This document shows positions 48,304 through 58,633 of a stretch of 64,000 nt of DNA, in pieces. The stretch's first letter is position 1. Every line of letters begins with the position of its first letter. Origin of the DNA: Neisseriaceae bacterium ESL0693 (GTDB taxonomy: Bacteria; Pseudomonadota; Gammaproteobacteria; Burkholderiales; Neisseriaceae). A program made the position numbers and the translations under genes. Location of the stretch: assembly GCA_029433475.1 (NCBI GenBank), contig JAQTIE010000013.1, forward strand, positions 1 to 64,000. Reading direction: 5' to 3'. Below the pieces are notes generated by a model. That model was given only the letters and a program-made list of their open reading frames with translations, ran no database searches and had not been told where the DNA came from.

Positions 48304-49368
48304 TTAAAGTAAATGTTTTCTATCTTGATATTTTTTACGTTTAAACCGGAATTTTCGACCTAGAATACAAATAACTTTGTCATAATGGAATTTTTTAACT
48401 GAATACAGGTATTGCCTGAAACAATATTCATCAATCCATGGATACCGCCATAACTTATCACAGACAAAATCCTGAATTAATTGATTAGAAGGAAATAAAT
48501 GATCCAGTTGATAATTGGATATAATTTCTCTGGCCAGCTTTATAACAGACTTTTTAGCAAGCATCGAAGAATGGGTATATGCAAAATAAAACGCTTTTTC
48601 AAACAACACAGCGCCAACTTCATCAATAAAAGGTTTAAATCTTTTATTTGTCTGCCAGAATGACAATAATTTTGAATAAATAATTAAACGATCAATAGCC
48701 CTATCATTACCCAGAAATGTGGAAAACATAATAGTGCCCGGATGCCTTCTATAATGATAAAGCTGATTTCTTAAAAAATACGCATGTTGGACAAAGCTCA
48801 TGTATTGCCAAAAAAAACCAACATCTTCGTACCATAATCCGTCAAAAAAAAGTATATTATTACTTTTTATAATGTCACTTTTATAAATTTTATTCCAAGC
48901 CATTACATTCTCATGGCTCAGAACTTCAGGCGTTATCTGTACTTTATTTTGGTGATGGACTTCAAAATAATCATCATCATTTTTATTCAAGTATTTTTTA
49001 CCATCAATTAATTGAGCGGCAAATATTACCACATCAATATCCATTAAAAATAATGGTATGCATAAACTATACGTTTCAGGATTAATATAGTCATCAGAGT
49101 CCACAAAAGTAATATACTGGCCTGTTGCTATTTTAATTCCTGCATTTCTGGCCGCAGACATACCTCCATTTTGCTGATGAATGACCTTGATTCTGGCATC
49201 CTGACCAGCATACTGATCCAGAATGATATCTGAACCATCGGTTGAACCATCATCCACACAAATAATTTCCAAATGTGGGTAAGTCTGCTGAAGAATACTG
49301 TCCAGACAGATAGCCAAATAGGATTTGACATTATAAACAGGAATAATGACAGAAAGTAAATCTTTCAT
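48304..49368 (-). CDS. Family 2 glycosyltransferase
   Basis: The 354-residue GT2 enzyme opens LLSVIIPVYNVKSYL, with VDDGSTDGSD at 38-47 and FVDSDDYINPE near 90 as metal and nucleotide motifs. The C-terminus is basic and AT-rich in coding. It lies convergent with rfbC, tail to tail, and is divided from msbA by 92 bases on the same strand. Confidence 0.9.
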   Translation of the reverse strand: MKDLLSVIIPVYNVKSYLAICLDSILQQTYPHLEIICVDDGSTDGSDIILDQYAGQDARIKVIHQQNGGMSAARNAGIKIATGQYITFVDSDDYINPETYSLCIPLFLMDIDVVIFAAQLIDGKKYLNKNDDDYFEVHHQNKVQITPEVLSHENVMAWNKIYKSDIIKSNNILFFDGLWYEDVGFFWQYMSFVQHAYFLRNQLYHYRRHPGTIMFSTFLGNDRAIDRLIIYSKLLSFWQTNKRFKPFIDEVGAVLFEKAFYFAYTHSSMLAKKSVIKLAREIISNYQLDHLFPSNQLIQDFVCDKLWRYPWIDEYCFRQYLYSVKKFHYDKVICILGRKFRFKRKKYQDRKHLL

Positions 49369-49460
49369 TTATTTAATTTTATCAGAGAAATAGCCCATAT
49401 TTCGGATATATTCAATTTTAGAATATATATTTATAAAGTCAAAGCCCAATAAGTGAATCT

Positions 49461-51212
49461 TTATGCTTCTTTAAACTGCATATTATAAAGACTGGCATAA
49501 CGCCCGTTAGCCGCCAATAATTGTTCATGCTTACCCTGCTCCACAATCTTACCTTCATGCATGACAACAATATTGTCCGCGTTTTCAATCGTCGATAAGC
49601 GGTGGGCAATCACAATGGTGGTACGGTTTTTCATCAATAAATCCAGTGCAGCCTGTACCAGTCTTTCTGATTCGGTATCCAGTGCGCTGGTTGCCTCGTC
49701 CAGAATCAATATCGGCGCATTTTTCAATAAGGCACGGGCAATGGCAATGCGCTGACGCTGACCACCCGATAATTTCATGCCCATATCGCCCACTTTGGTT
49801 TTCAGTCCATCGGGCATCTGGCAGATGAAATGCCAGGCATTGGCCGCTTTGGCCGCTTCAATCACTTGTTCTTCTGTGGCTTGCGGCGAACCATATTTAA
49901 TATTGTTTTCAACAGTATCATTAAACAGCACTACATCCTGGCTGACCAGAGACATCTGTGCTCTGAGACTGTGTAATTCATAATCCTGAATATTATGACC
50001 ATCGATACTTAACACACCACTGGTGACATCGTAAAACCGCGGAATCAGGTTGGCTGTGGAGGTTTTACCACAGCCCGATTCACCCACAAGTGCAACGACA
50101 GATCCCTTGGATATGGTGAGGTTCAGGTGATTAATGGCATTTTTCTCAGCACCTTTATAATGCAACACCACATTTTTAAACTGAATATCGCCCGGATCGT
50201 CAGACATCAGCAAAGTACCTGTATTGGGTTCGTCCTTTTCCTGGAGAAAAGTAAAAACGCTGCCTGCGGCAATGATGCCGCCTTGTAATACTGAATTGAC
50301 ATTGGTAATGCGTTTTAATGGATCAAACATCATCAGCATAGCGGTGAGAAAAGACATAAAGTCTCCGGCTGAAAATCCGGAATGAGCTGCTCTTTGCGCG
50401 GCCACGTACAGAATGATGGAGAGCGAGGTAGCCACCAATAACTGAGTTGTGGCACTGGCGATAGAAGTATACGATTGACGGCGAACAGAAATGTGTCGTA
50501 TTTCCTTATTGACCTTTTCAAAACGGTCGGCTTCATATTTCTGGCCACCATATACCCGCACTACCCGGGTACCATCTACTGCCTCAGTCAGAATTTGCAG
50601 TATTTCGCCCATTCCACTTTGTGCTTTGGAAGCCAGGCGGCGGATACGCCCATTGATATTTCGTACCAGTAATGCAATCAGAGGAATGGTGGCAAAGGTA
50701 ATCAGTGTCAGCTGCCAGTCAAGCCAGAATAACCAGCACAATAAACCTACTACTGTTACACCATCTTTGGCAATGATGGTGATCACATCAAAACCGGCAC
50801 CGGTGATATTCCGGGCATCATTGGTGATGCGGGAAACCATATGACCGCGGCTGTTGTCGCTATAGTAACCCACCGGCAACATCATCATTTTACGAAAGAG
50901 ATCGCGCTGAATATGTTGTACCATCACATTGGATATATAGGCACTGGTATATTCATTAATGTAGTTAGCCACACCGCGCAGAATAAATAAGCCGACAATC
51001 TCTAACGGTACCCATTTCATGGCTTCAATATTCTTATCCACGAAACCATTATCAATGATCGGTTTCAATAAGGCGGCAAACCAAGGTCCGGCGATACCCA
51101 CCAGAATCATGGCCAGTACGGAAATAAAAAAGAATTTGAATAATCCCCGCATGTAGGGGTAAAGATGACGATACAATTGTGGTAAAGAGTAATATTGATT
51201 GGTTTTTTTCAT
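49461..51212 (-). CDS. msbA: Lipid A export ABC transporter MsbA
   Basis: The 583-residue half-transporter has six membrane helices, then an ATPase with Walker A GESGCGKTST, signature LSGGQRQRIAIARALL and Walker B ILILDEATSALD. Arrangement and length match MsbA, which flips lipid A core to the outer leaflet of the inner membrane. Next to the glycan island this makes sense as the flippase for the molecule the transferases decorate. Confidence 0.9.
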   Translation of the reverse strand: MKKTNQYYSLPQLYRHLYPYMRGLFKFFFISVLAMILVGIAGPWFAALLKPIIDNGFVDKNIEAMKWVPLEIVGLFILRGVANYINEYTSAYISNVMVQHIQRDLFRKMMMLPVGYYSDNSRGHMVSRITNDARNITGAGFDVITIIAKDGVTVVGLLCWLFWLDWQLTLITFATIPLIALLVRNINGRIRRLASKAQSGMGEILQILTEAVDGTRVVRVYGGQKYEADRFEKVNKEIRHISVRRQSYTSIASATTQLLVATSLSIILYVAAQRAAHSGFSAGDFMSFLTAMLMMFDPLKRITNVNSVLQGGIIAAGSVFTFLQEKDEPNTGTLLMSDDPGDIQFKNVVLHYKGAEKNAINHLNLTISKGSVVALVGESGCGKTSTANLIPRFYDVTSGVLSIDGHNIQDYELHSLRAQMSLVSQDVVLFNDTVENNIKYGSPQATEEQVIEAAKAANAWHFICQMPDGLKTKVGDMGMKLSGGQRQRIAIARALLKNAPILILDEATSALDTESERLVQAALDLLMKNRTTIVIAHRLSTIENADNIVVMHEGKIVEQGKHEQLLAANGRYASLYNMQFKEA

Positions 51213-51815
51213 TAATTCTAAATTCTGATCACAAAGATAAATAATGCGGCATCGGCTTTAATAAAAAGCCATCACTTAATCTCATCATGGCATCAATAAT
51301 GATGCCTAACTATATGAATATGTACATCCGGCCAAAATAATCAACCGTGTTTCAGACAACAGCTGGCGGTCAGTAAGAATCCCATTTTAAATTTAAATGG
51401 TTTACGCTGTCTGACGCTACGTGTTTATAGTATTTCTATCACACGATAAGCTGAACTGCCCAGCCCATTGCTTTGAATAACTGTAATCAAATCAATCCAT
51501 ATGCAATAAATTCAGATACCGATACATAGAATAAACGATACAGGCATTGAACCTCATTATCCCAATTACTTGAAACACTCAAAACCTATAGCCGTTCTAT
51601 CAACTTAATCAGATGTCTGACACATCGCCTATCATAGCATAGCCATCATGTTTTATATAGCACCCATTCATGGCAATGAGGCAGATTGTTTTATCTTATT
51701 ACGCCTTATATCATAAACATATTACTTCTGCTGCCCGAGCATCAATCAGGCACAGAACATGTCCGGGTTCATGATATGATGTGACCCTTAATAGTATGAA
51801 CATGGTATCACCCCA
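51213..51815. other. Divergent spacer, nothing recognised
   Basis: This 603-base spacer lies between msbA (minus) and rmuC (plus). I find no gene; a small GGCTTT/AAAGCC hairpin at 51254-51270 lacks a T-run. Confidence 0.5.
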
Positions 51816-53417
51816 ATGACTTCTGTTCCGGCTTTATTCTGGTTATTATTGCTGATTGTGTTTGTCGTCACAACGCTGATTGTCTGGTTACTCACCCGTC
51901 AGTACGCACAAAGGCAGCAGTCCCATCTGCTACAGGAACTGGCAGTAACTCAAAGACAATGGCAGCAGCTGCAACAAATCCATCAGCAAGCTACTGCTAC
52001 CATGGCTCAGTTACAGCAAGAACTACATACAGTAGAGACGCAATTAACCATTGCTGAAACGGAAAACCGGCAGCTGCCGGCATTACAAAATGCATTACGT
52101 GAACAACAACAGCACAACCAGACGTTAAGCCAGCAATTACAAGACCACGGACAGGCACTTGCAGTGGCTCAACAACAAATCACCCATTGGCAGCAGCGGC
52201 AACAGGAATGGCAGCTTCAGGATGAAGAGCAGCAGCAATTACAGCAAGAACTGGTTCAGACCAAACTGGACAATAGCCGTCTGTATACCCAATTAAAGCA
52301 GCAGCAAGAAACCCATACAGAAAAACTGGCTTTACTGACGGAGGCCAGAGAAACCCTGAGCCAGCAGTTTAAAACCTTGGCCAATGATATTCTGGAAGAA
52401 AAAAGCCGCAAATTCAGCGAACAGAACCAGCATAACCTTAACCAATTACTCAATCCCTTACATGAGCGATTGCACAGCTTTAACCAGCTGATTCACAATA
52501 CCTATGAAAAAGAAACCAAAGAGCGGTCTGTATTGGAAGTGCAATTAGAACGGCTGCAACAACTGAATCATCAGTTACACCTTGATGCCAAAGCCCTGAC
52601 CGATGCACTCACGGGCACACAAAATAAACGTCAGGGCAACTGGGGCGAAATGATCCTGGAGAAAGTATTGGAAAATTCCGGCTTACACAAAGGCCGTGAA
52701 TACCGAATACAGGCTTCTGCCATTCAGACCGATGACGAAGGGCGGCAGCGCCGTTTACAGCCCGACGTGATTGTTGATCTGCCCGACCACAAGCACATCA
52801 TTATTGATGCCAAAATGTCACTGACCGCTTATGTGCGCTACACTCAGGCAGATGATGCCGAAACGGCAGCACAAGCCTTGGCCGCACATGTTCATTCGGT
52901 ACGGCAACACATTAAGGAATTGTCCAGTAAAGATTATACGCAGCTTGAAGGCGTGAATACGCTGGATTTTGTCTTCATGTTTATTCCGGTTGAACCCGCT
53001 TACCTGATGGCATTGCAGCAGGATAATCAGATTTTTGATGATTGTTTCAACCAGCGTATCATGCTGGTTGGCCCCAGCACCTTACTGGCCACATTACGTA
53101 CCATCGCCAATATCTGGCGCAATGAACGACAAAATCAGAATGCCCAGCTGATTGCACAGGAAGGCGGCAAACTGTATGACAAATTTATTGGTTTTGTGAG
53201 CACTATGGAGCAGCTGGATAAAAGCCTGAACCAGACTCAGGAACAATTTCAAAAAGCCATGAAACAACTCACTTCCGGACGCGGTAATCTGATCAACAGA
53301 GCCATAAAACTGCAACAACTGGGCATACAGAACAGTAAGCAGCTACCCGAACATTATCAGCAACTAGATAATGAGCCCATCACTGGCTCAGACACCCGCG
53401 CCAATGAATCCCACTGA
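51816..53417 (+). CDS. rmuC: DNA recombination protein RmuC
   Basis: The 533-residue protein has an N-terminal membrane helix (residues 6-28), a long Gln-rich coiled coil (about 30-180) and the conserved RmuC nuclease-like core (GNWGEMILEKVLENSGL near 272, PDVIVDLPDHKHIIIDAKMSL near 311). RmuC limits rearrangements such as inversions at short repeats. A role in shaping the repeated toxin array is conceivable but unproven. Confidence 0.92.
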   Translation: MTSVPALFWLLLLIVFVVTTLIVWLLTRQYAQRQQSHLLQELAVTQRQWQQLQQIHQQATATMAQLQQELHTVETQLTIAETENRQLPALQNALREQQQHNQTLSQQLQDHGQALAVAQQQITHWQQRQQEWQLQDEEQQQLQQELVQTKLDNSRLYTQLKQQQETHTEKLALLTEARETLSQQFKTLANDILEEKSRKFSEQNQHNLNQLLNPLHERLHSFNQLIHNTYEKETKERSVLEVQLERLQQLNHQLHLDAKALTDALTGTQNKRQGNWGEMILEKVLENSGLHKGREYRIQASAIQTDDEGRQRRLQPDVIVDLPDHKHIIIDAKMSLTAYVRYTQADDAETAAQALAAHVHSVRQHIKELSSKDYTQLEGVNTLDFVFMFIPVEPAYLMALQQDNQIFDDCFNQRIMLVGPSTLLATLRTIANIWRNERQNQNAQLIAQEGGKLYDKFIGFVSTMEQLDKSLNQTQEQFQKAMKQLTSGRGNLINRAIKLQQLGIQNSKQLPEHYQQLDNEPITGSDTRANESH

Positions 53418-53600
53418 TGTAACCATGAAACCATCAATAAAGAAGGCTCATTCTTAGTGGATATAATCATTGTTAAGACCTTCCTTTCGTTATAACAATC
53501 ATGAATTCCAAGCTTTAAAGTGTGCGATGCGATAAAATGCCGCATCTGATTGCTATTTCATGAATGTCTCATTTTTCTGTGGCCTAACTATGGATTCATC

Positions 53601-54872
53601 ATGTCATTGATGCGGTCTCGCCTGTCTTCCTTCTGGCATATGCTCTGGAGCCGACCTCTGCTGATCTGCGTTTTCACCGGTTTTAGTTCCGGTCTGCCCT
53701 TATACTTTCTGATCAATCTGATGCCAGTGTGGTTACGCAGTGAAGGCATTGATTTAGTCAAAATTGGCCTGACCTCTTTAATTGGCCTGCCCTTCACCTG
53801 GAAATTTTTATGGGCACCGATTCTGGATGAAACCATCCCGCCCTTTCTGGGCAGACGGCGCGGCTGGATGGCCATTACCCAGATATTATTATTGCTGACT
53901 CTGGCCAGTTTTGCTTTTATCTATCCACACAATATTTATCTGGTGCTGTGTGTGGCTTTTATAGTGGCCTTTCTTTCGGCCAGCCAGGATGTGGTGCTGG
54001 ACGCATTCCGGCGTGAGATCCTCACCGATACCCAGCTTGGCTTAGGTAACGCGATTCATGTGAACGCCTATCGCATTGCCGCTCTGGTACCAGGCTCGCT
54101 CTCACTGATTCTGGCGGATTATTATCCCTGGCATTGGGTATTTCCCATTACTGCCTTATTCATGCTGCCCGGCTTATTCATGACCCTGTTTATGGCGCAT
54201 GAGCCGCATATTACTCCGCCCCATCCCAAAACTTTGAAACAAAGCATTATTGAGCCTCTACAGGAATTTTTACAACGTAAAGGGATTCAGAATACATTAC
54301 TGGTACTCAGTTTTATCTTTTTATATAAACTGGGCGACAGTATGGCCACTGCCCTGGCCACGCCATTTTATATGGATCTGGGATTCAGTAAGACAGAAAT
54401 CGGGCTGATCGCTAAAAGCGCCAGTTTATGGCCAGCTCTTCTAGCGGCCATTATTGGCGGCATCTGGATGATGAAACTGGGTATTAACCGCGCTTTATGG
54501 CTATTCGGACTGGTGCAGATTGTTTCTATTCTGGGGTTTGTCTGGCTGGCCGGTTTCGGCCATTTCAGTCACATCGGCTCTACCGAACGCTGGATGCTGG
54601 GATTGGTCATCGGTTTTGAAGCTTGTGGCGTGGGATTGGGAACGGCCGCGTTCGTGGCCTATATTGCGCGAGAAACCAATCCTGCATTTACTGCTACTCA
54701 GATGGCACTGTTTACCAGTCTGGCGGCACTACCGCGTACGGTTTTTAATTCGGGTAGCGGTTTATTAATACAATGGCTGGGTTATGTTTCTTTTTTCTGG
54801 TTATGTTTTGCGCTAGCCATCCCAGGCATGTTATTACTGGTTAAAGTCGCACCGTGGCATGACAAAACCTGA
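53601..54872 (+). CDS. AmpG-like muropeptide/peptidoglycan-fragment transporter (MFS)
   Basis: From the ATG at 53601 the protein has 423 residues and twelve membrane helices. SSGLPLYFLINLMPVWLRSEGIDLVKIGL near residue 30 and KFLWAPILDE are typical of AmpG, which returns anhydromuropeptides to the cytoplasm for recycling. Other MFS peptide transporters are similar. The start is chosen where the family begins; no strong ribosome-binding site is visible. Confidence 0.85.
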   Translation: MSLMRSRLSSFWHMLWSRPLLICVFTGFSSGLPLYFLINLMPVWLRSEGIDLVKIGLTSLIGLPFTWKFLWAPILDETIPPFLGRRRGWMAITQILLLLTLASFAFIYPHNIYLVLCVAFIVAFLSASQDVVLDAFRREILTDTQLGLGNAIHVNAYRIAALVPGSLSLILADYYPWHWVFPITALFMLPGLFMTLFMAHEPHITPPHPKTLKQSIIEPLQEFLQRKGIQNTLLVLSFIFLYKLGDSMATALATPFYMDLGFSKTEIGLIAKSASLWPALLAAIIGGIWMMKLGINRALWLFGLVQIVSILGFVWLAGFGHFSHIGSTERWMLGLVIGFEACGVGLGTAAFVAYIARETNPAFTATQMALFTSLAALPRTVFNSGSGLLIQWLGYVSFFWLCFALAIPGMLLLVKVAPWHDKT

Positions 54873-54921
54873 ATATCTTAGATAAATCATAATCTTTCTG
54901 TCTTTAACCTGAAAATGATGT

Positions 54922-55554
54922 TTATAAATAAGGATTATGTTGTTTCTCCTCACCAATAGTGGTCATTGGCCCATGTCCGGGCAATACGCGGGTATTATCA
55001 GGCAGAGTCAGTAATTTAGTACGAATACCTTCAAGTAACTGAGCATGATTGCCCCGCGGAAAATCAGTCCGGCCAATCGAGTGTCGAAACAATACATCAC
55101 CCGCAATCAGTAATTTATGTTCGGCATTATAAAATACTATATGCCCGGGCGTGTGTCCCGGAACATGCATGACTTTAAAAGCATGAGAGCCGACGTGCAA
55201 TACATCACCATCGGCTAACCAGCGATCCGGTTTAAATGCCGGACTGACCGGGAAATGATATTGAGCAGTGATCTGCGGTAAATCGGCCAATAAATAGGCG
55301 TCCTCTTTGTGCGGCCCAAGCACCGGTACCGGCCTTTTCTGACATAAATCCACCACACCACCGGCATGATCAAGATGACCGTGCGTTAACCAAATGGCCT
55401 GAAGATTAAGACCTTTATCGGCCACCGCTGCCAATAATCGCTCTGCCTCCCCGCCTGCATCAGTTAATACCGCCTCTGCGGTAACATCATCCCAGAGTAA
55501 TGCCGTATTCTGTTTAAAAGGCGTTACAGGTAATACCCTCATCTGTAGTGCCAT
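54922..55554 (-). CDS. Metallo-beta-lactamase-fold hydrolase (glyoxalase II-like)
   Basis: The ATG at 55554 has AGGAG upstream and gives 210 residues. Zinc ligands are in THGHLDHAGG, PGHTPGH, AGDVLF and LPGHGPMTTIGEEKQHNP. It is the short YcbL/GloB-type, probably a thioesterase such as hydroxyacylglutathione hydrolase. It is separated from purH by 86 bases, on the same strand. Confidence 0.85.
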   Translation of the reverse strand: MALQMRVLPVTPFKQNTALLWDDVTAEAVLTDAGGEAERLLAAVADKGLNLQAIWLTHGHLDHAGGVVDLCQKRPVPVLGPHKEDAYLLADLPQITAQYHFPVSPAFKPDRWLADGDVLHVGSHAFKVMHVPGHTPGHIVFYNAEHKLLIAGDVLFRHSIGRTDFPRGNHAQLLEGIRTKLLTLPDNTRVLPGHGPMTTIGEEKQHNPYL

Positions 55555-55640
55555 CGTCCCATCTCCTATATAAAAATACCTGAGACAAAACACATCACGT
55601 TTCCGTCCCAGGTATTCATTCAATACTGTATCCGTTTTAT

Positions 55641-57221
55641 CTAGTGGCGGAAATGACGTATATGCGTCAATACCATAGCAATATCGTGTTCATCCGCTGC
55701 GGCAATAACTTCATCGTCACGAATGGAGCCGCCCGGCTGGATAATCGCTTTAATCCCCTGTTCGGCAATCACATCCACGCCGTCTCTAAAAGGGAAAAAA
55801 GCATCAGAGGCCGCACAAGCACCAGACAGATCAAAACCATTATCCCGTGCTTTGGCCGCGGCAATGCGGGTTGAATCCACACGGCTCATCTGACCGGCGC
55901 CAATACCACACGTCTGTCCATCGACACCAAAAACAATGGCATTGGATTTAACATATTTAGCCACCTGCCACAAAAACAATAAATCCTGCAACTGCTGCGC
56001 AGTCGGTTGTCGTTGAGTCACCATTTCCAATTGTGCTAACGTCATCTGATGCGTATCCGGCGTTTGCACCAACAAACCGCCACCAATCCGTTTCAGTTCC
56101 AAATCATTCGCGCCGGCCAATAATGCAATTTCCAGTACCCGGACATTTTTTTTCTGGGACAACACTGTTCTGGCCTCCTCGGTAAAAGCAGGAGCAATCA
56201 TCACTTCCAGAAATTGTTGGGTAACCACTGCTTTGGCTGTGGCTGCGTCTACCTGACGATTAAACGCCACAATACCACCAAAGGCACTGGTCGGATCGGT
56301 GGCAAAGGCTCGCTGATAAGCAGTTAATACCTCATTGGCTACCGCCACGCCGCAAGGATTGGCATGTTTTACAATCACACACGCCGGCATTTGAAAAGCT
56401 TTCACCGCTTCCCACGCCGCATCGGCATCGGCAATATTATTATAGGAAAGCGCTTTGCCCTGTAGCTGTTGATAACTGGCCAGACTGCCAGGCGCTGGCT
56501 GAACATCACGATAAAACGCCGCTTTCTGATGCGGATTCTCACCATAACGTAAATCCTGCACCTTTACCCAGCCCTGATTTAATTGCCGCGCAAATGGATT
56601 TAATGATACGGCCTGATCAAGATGATGTGTTTCAACCCGGGTCAGATAATTGGCAATCATGGCATCATACTGAGCAGTATGGGTAAATGCCTGACACGCC
56701 AATTCAAAACATCTATCCTGTGATAACACGCCCTGCTGAGTCTGTAGCTCTTGGATAATGGCAGCATAATCAGCATGATTAGTAATCACAGCCACATCGC
56801 GCCAGTTTTTGGCCGCAGCGCGAATCATGGTTGGACCACCAATATCAATGTTTTCAATCGCTTCAGCCAAAGTACAATCCGGATTAGCCACTGTATCGGC
56901 AAAAGGATATAAATTCACGCACACCAGATCAATATAACCCAAATCCTGCTGCTGCATTTCTTTCACATGACGTTCATCATCGCGCCGGCTCAGAATACCG
57001 GCATGTATACGGGGATGCAGGGTTTTAACCCGTCCATCCAGCATTTCCGGAAAACCGGTATAATCAGCCACTTCAACCACATCAATGCCAGATTGTGCCA
57101 ATAATTGCGCCGTACCACCTGTAGACAATATTTCTATGTCCAGCTGTGCCAGCGCTTTGGCAAATTCAACAATTCCGGTCTTATCAGAGACACTGAGCAA
57201 AGCACGTTTTACTACTGTCAT
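55641..57221 (-). CDS. purH: Bifunctional AICAR transformylase/IMP cyclohydrolase
   Basis: The ATG at 57221 follows GGGGAT and gives 526 residues. The N-terminal cyclohydrolase domain ([23 protein letters not shown]) is followed by the AICAR transformylase domain with the Lys-His pair in KHANPCGVA. The enzyme performs the last two steps of purine synthesis. It lies just downstream of fis. Confidence 0.97.
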   Translation of the reverse strand: MTVVKRALLSVSDKTGIVEFAKALAQLDIEILSTGGTAQLLAQSGIDVVEVADYTGFPEMLDGRVKTLHPRIHAGILSRRDDERHVKEMQQQDLGYIDLVCVNLYPFADTVANPDCTLAEAIENIDIGGPTMIRAAAKNWRDVAVITNHADYAAIIQELQTQQGVLSQDRCFELACQAFTHTAQYDAMIANYLTRVETHHLDQAVSLNPFARQLNQGWVKVQDLRYGENPHQKAAFYRDVQPAPGSLASYQQLQGKALSYNNIADADAAWEAVKAFQMPACVIVKHANPCGVAVANEVLTAYQRAFATDPTSAFGGIVAFNRQVDAATAKAVVTQQFLEVMIAPAFTEEARTVLSQKKNVRVLEIALLAGANDLELKRIGGGLLVQTPDTHQMTLAQLEMVTQRQPTAQQLQDLLFLWQVAKYVKSNAIVFGVDGQTCGIGAGQMSRVDSTRIAAAKARDNGFDLSGACAASDAFFPFRDGVDVIAEQGIKAIIQPGGSIRDDEVIAAADEHDIAMVLTHIRHFRH

Positions 57222-57270
57222 CACCTATCCCCATTCACTATCATGATCAAATCGTTCCACTGATACCCAT

Positions 57271-57522
57271 TCAACCCAGTAATTGATATTGCATTAATTT
57301 TTTACGCAGTGTATTACGGTTCAGTCCAAGCATCTGAGCCGCCCGGGTCTGGTTATGCTCACAAATATCCATCACACAGCGCAGTAACGGCAATTCAACC
57401 TGCTGTAATACCATATCATAAACCGCATAAGGTATTTCTCCATCTAAATCAGCAAAATACTGCCTGACATTGATTTCAATACATTGGGCAATGCTCATAC
57501 TGTTCTGCTGTGATTCATCCAT
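57271..57522 (-). CDS. fis: Fis-family nucleoid/DNA-binding protein
   Basis: The 83-residue protein ends with the Fis-type helix-turn-helix (TRAAQMLGLNRNTLRKKL). Positions and length match short Fis proteins of betaproteobacteria. Fis bends DNA and regulates growth-linked genes and DNA inversion. The dusB-fis order is the classic one. Confidence 0.94.
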   Translation of the reverse strand: MDESQQNSMSIAQCIEINVRQYFADLDGEIPYAVYDMVLQQVELPLLRCVMDICEHNQTRAAQMLGLNRNTLRKKLMQYQLLG

Positions 57523-57568
57523 AATCCATTTTCCTTATTCATTTCTCTTTACCACACTCCATGCCAGA

Positions 57569-58576
57569 TCAGACAACAGCCCGGTAATGACAAGGCCAGA
57601 CGGCCAGTGTCATGATCTGCTTATCCAGAAAACGATCCAGTTGCTGTCTTTGTATCAAGGCATTGTCTACCTGATTAATGACCCGGCGAAATGCCTCACC
57701 TTCAGGCAATAAGGATACATACCAGCCGATATGTTTGCGCGCCATACGCACACCAGTAAAATCACCATAAAACGCATGGATGGCAGCAATATGCCGGCTA
57801 ATGACCTCGGCGTGCTCGGCAACACTGAGCGGTTCAGGCAAAACACCCTGCTGAAAAAAATAACTCATGTCCCGAAATAGCCACGGCTGCCCTTGTGCTG
57901 CTCTGCCGATCATCACCCCATCCGCACCGGTCTGCCGGTATATCTGCCAGGCTTTATGCGGACTGGTCAGATCACCATTTACCCACAAAGGCAGCTTACT
58001 TTGCTGGCGCAAAGGCAACAATAAATCATAACAGGCTTCACCGCGGTACATTTGTGTCCGGGTTCTGCCATGTACCGCTAATGCAGCAATACCGGCGTCT
58101 TCAGCCATCCGGGCGATGGTTAAAATATTGCGATGCTCATCATCCCAGCCCAAACGGGTTTTTAATGTTACCGGTACCTCAACCGCAGCCACCACCGCTT
58201 CCAGAATCGTTCTGACCAATGCCTCATTCTGCAATAATGCACTGCCGGCCAGTACATTGCATACTTTTTTGGCCGGGCAACCCATATTGATATCAATCAC
58301 CTGAGCACCCTGTGCCACATTAAACCGGGCAGCATGAGCCAATTGCGCCGGATCAGAGCCGGCAATCTGCACCACGTTAATTCCTTCTTCGCCGGTATGA
58401 TCCAGACGGTATCGGGTTTTACGTCTGAACTGGAGATTAGGATCACTACTGACCATCTCACTGACCGTCCAGGCCGCACCAAATGACCGACACACCTGAC
58501 GAAACGGTTTATCCGTAATCCCCGCCATAGGCGCCAGTGCCAGAGGCGTTGCTAAAGTGTAAGCACCAATTTTCAT
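57569..58576 (-). CDS. dusB: tRNA-dihydrouridine synthase B
   Basis: From MKIGAYTLATPLALAPMAG (58576) the protein has 335 residues. The FMN barrel includes APMAGITDKPFR, the catalytic Cys in MGCPAKKVC and HGRTR. It makes dihydrouridine in tRNA. The gene is upstream of fis, as in E. coli, suggesting joint transcription. An in-frame GTG nine bases upstream is an alternative start. Confidence 0.95.
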   Translation of the reverse strand: MKIGAYTLATPLALAPMAGITDKPFRQVCRSFGAAWTVSEMVSSDPNLQFRRKTRYRLDHTGEEGINVVQIAGSDPAQLAHAARFNVAQGAQVIDINMGCPAKKVCNVLAGSALLQNEALVRTILEAVVAAVEVPVTLKTRLGWDDEHRNILTIARMAEDAGIAALAVHGRTRTQMYRGEACYDLLLPLRQQSKLPLWVNGDLTSPHKAWQIYRQTGADGVMIGRAAQGQPWLFRDMSYFFQQGVLPEPLSVAEHAEVISRHIAAIHAFYGDFTGVRMARKHIGWYVSLLPEGEAFRRVINQVDNALIQRQQLDRFLDKQIMTLAVWPCHYRAVV

Positions 58577-58633
58577 GCTATCCACCCGTTAATCCAGTCA
58601 CAATATTACTGATATCCATCAACTGAACCACTG

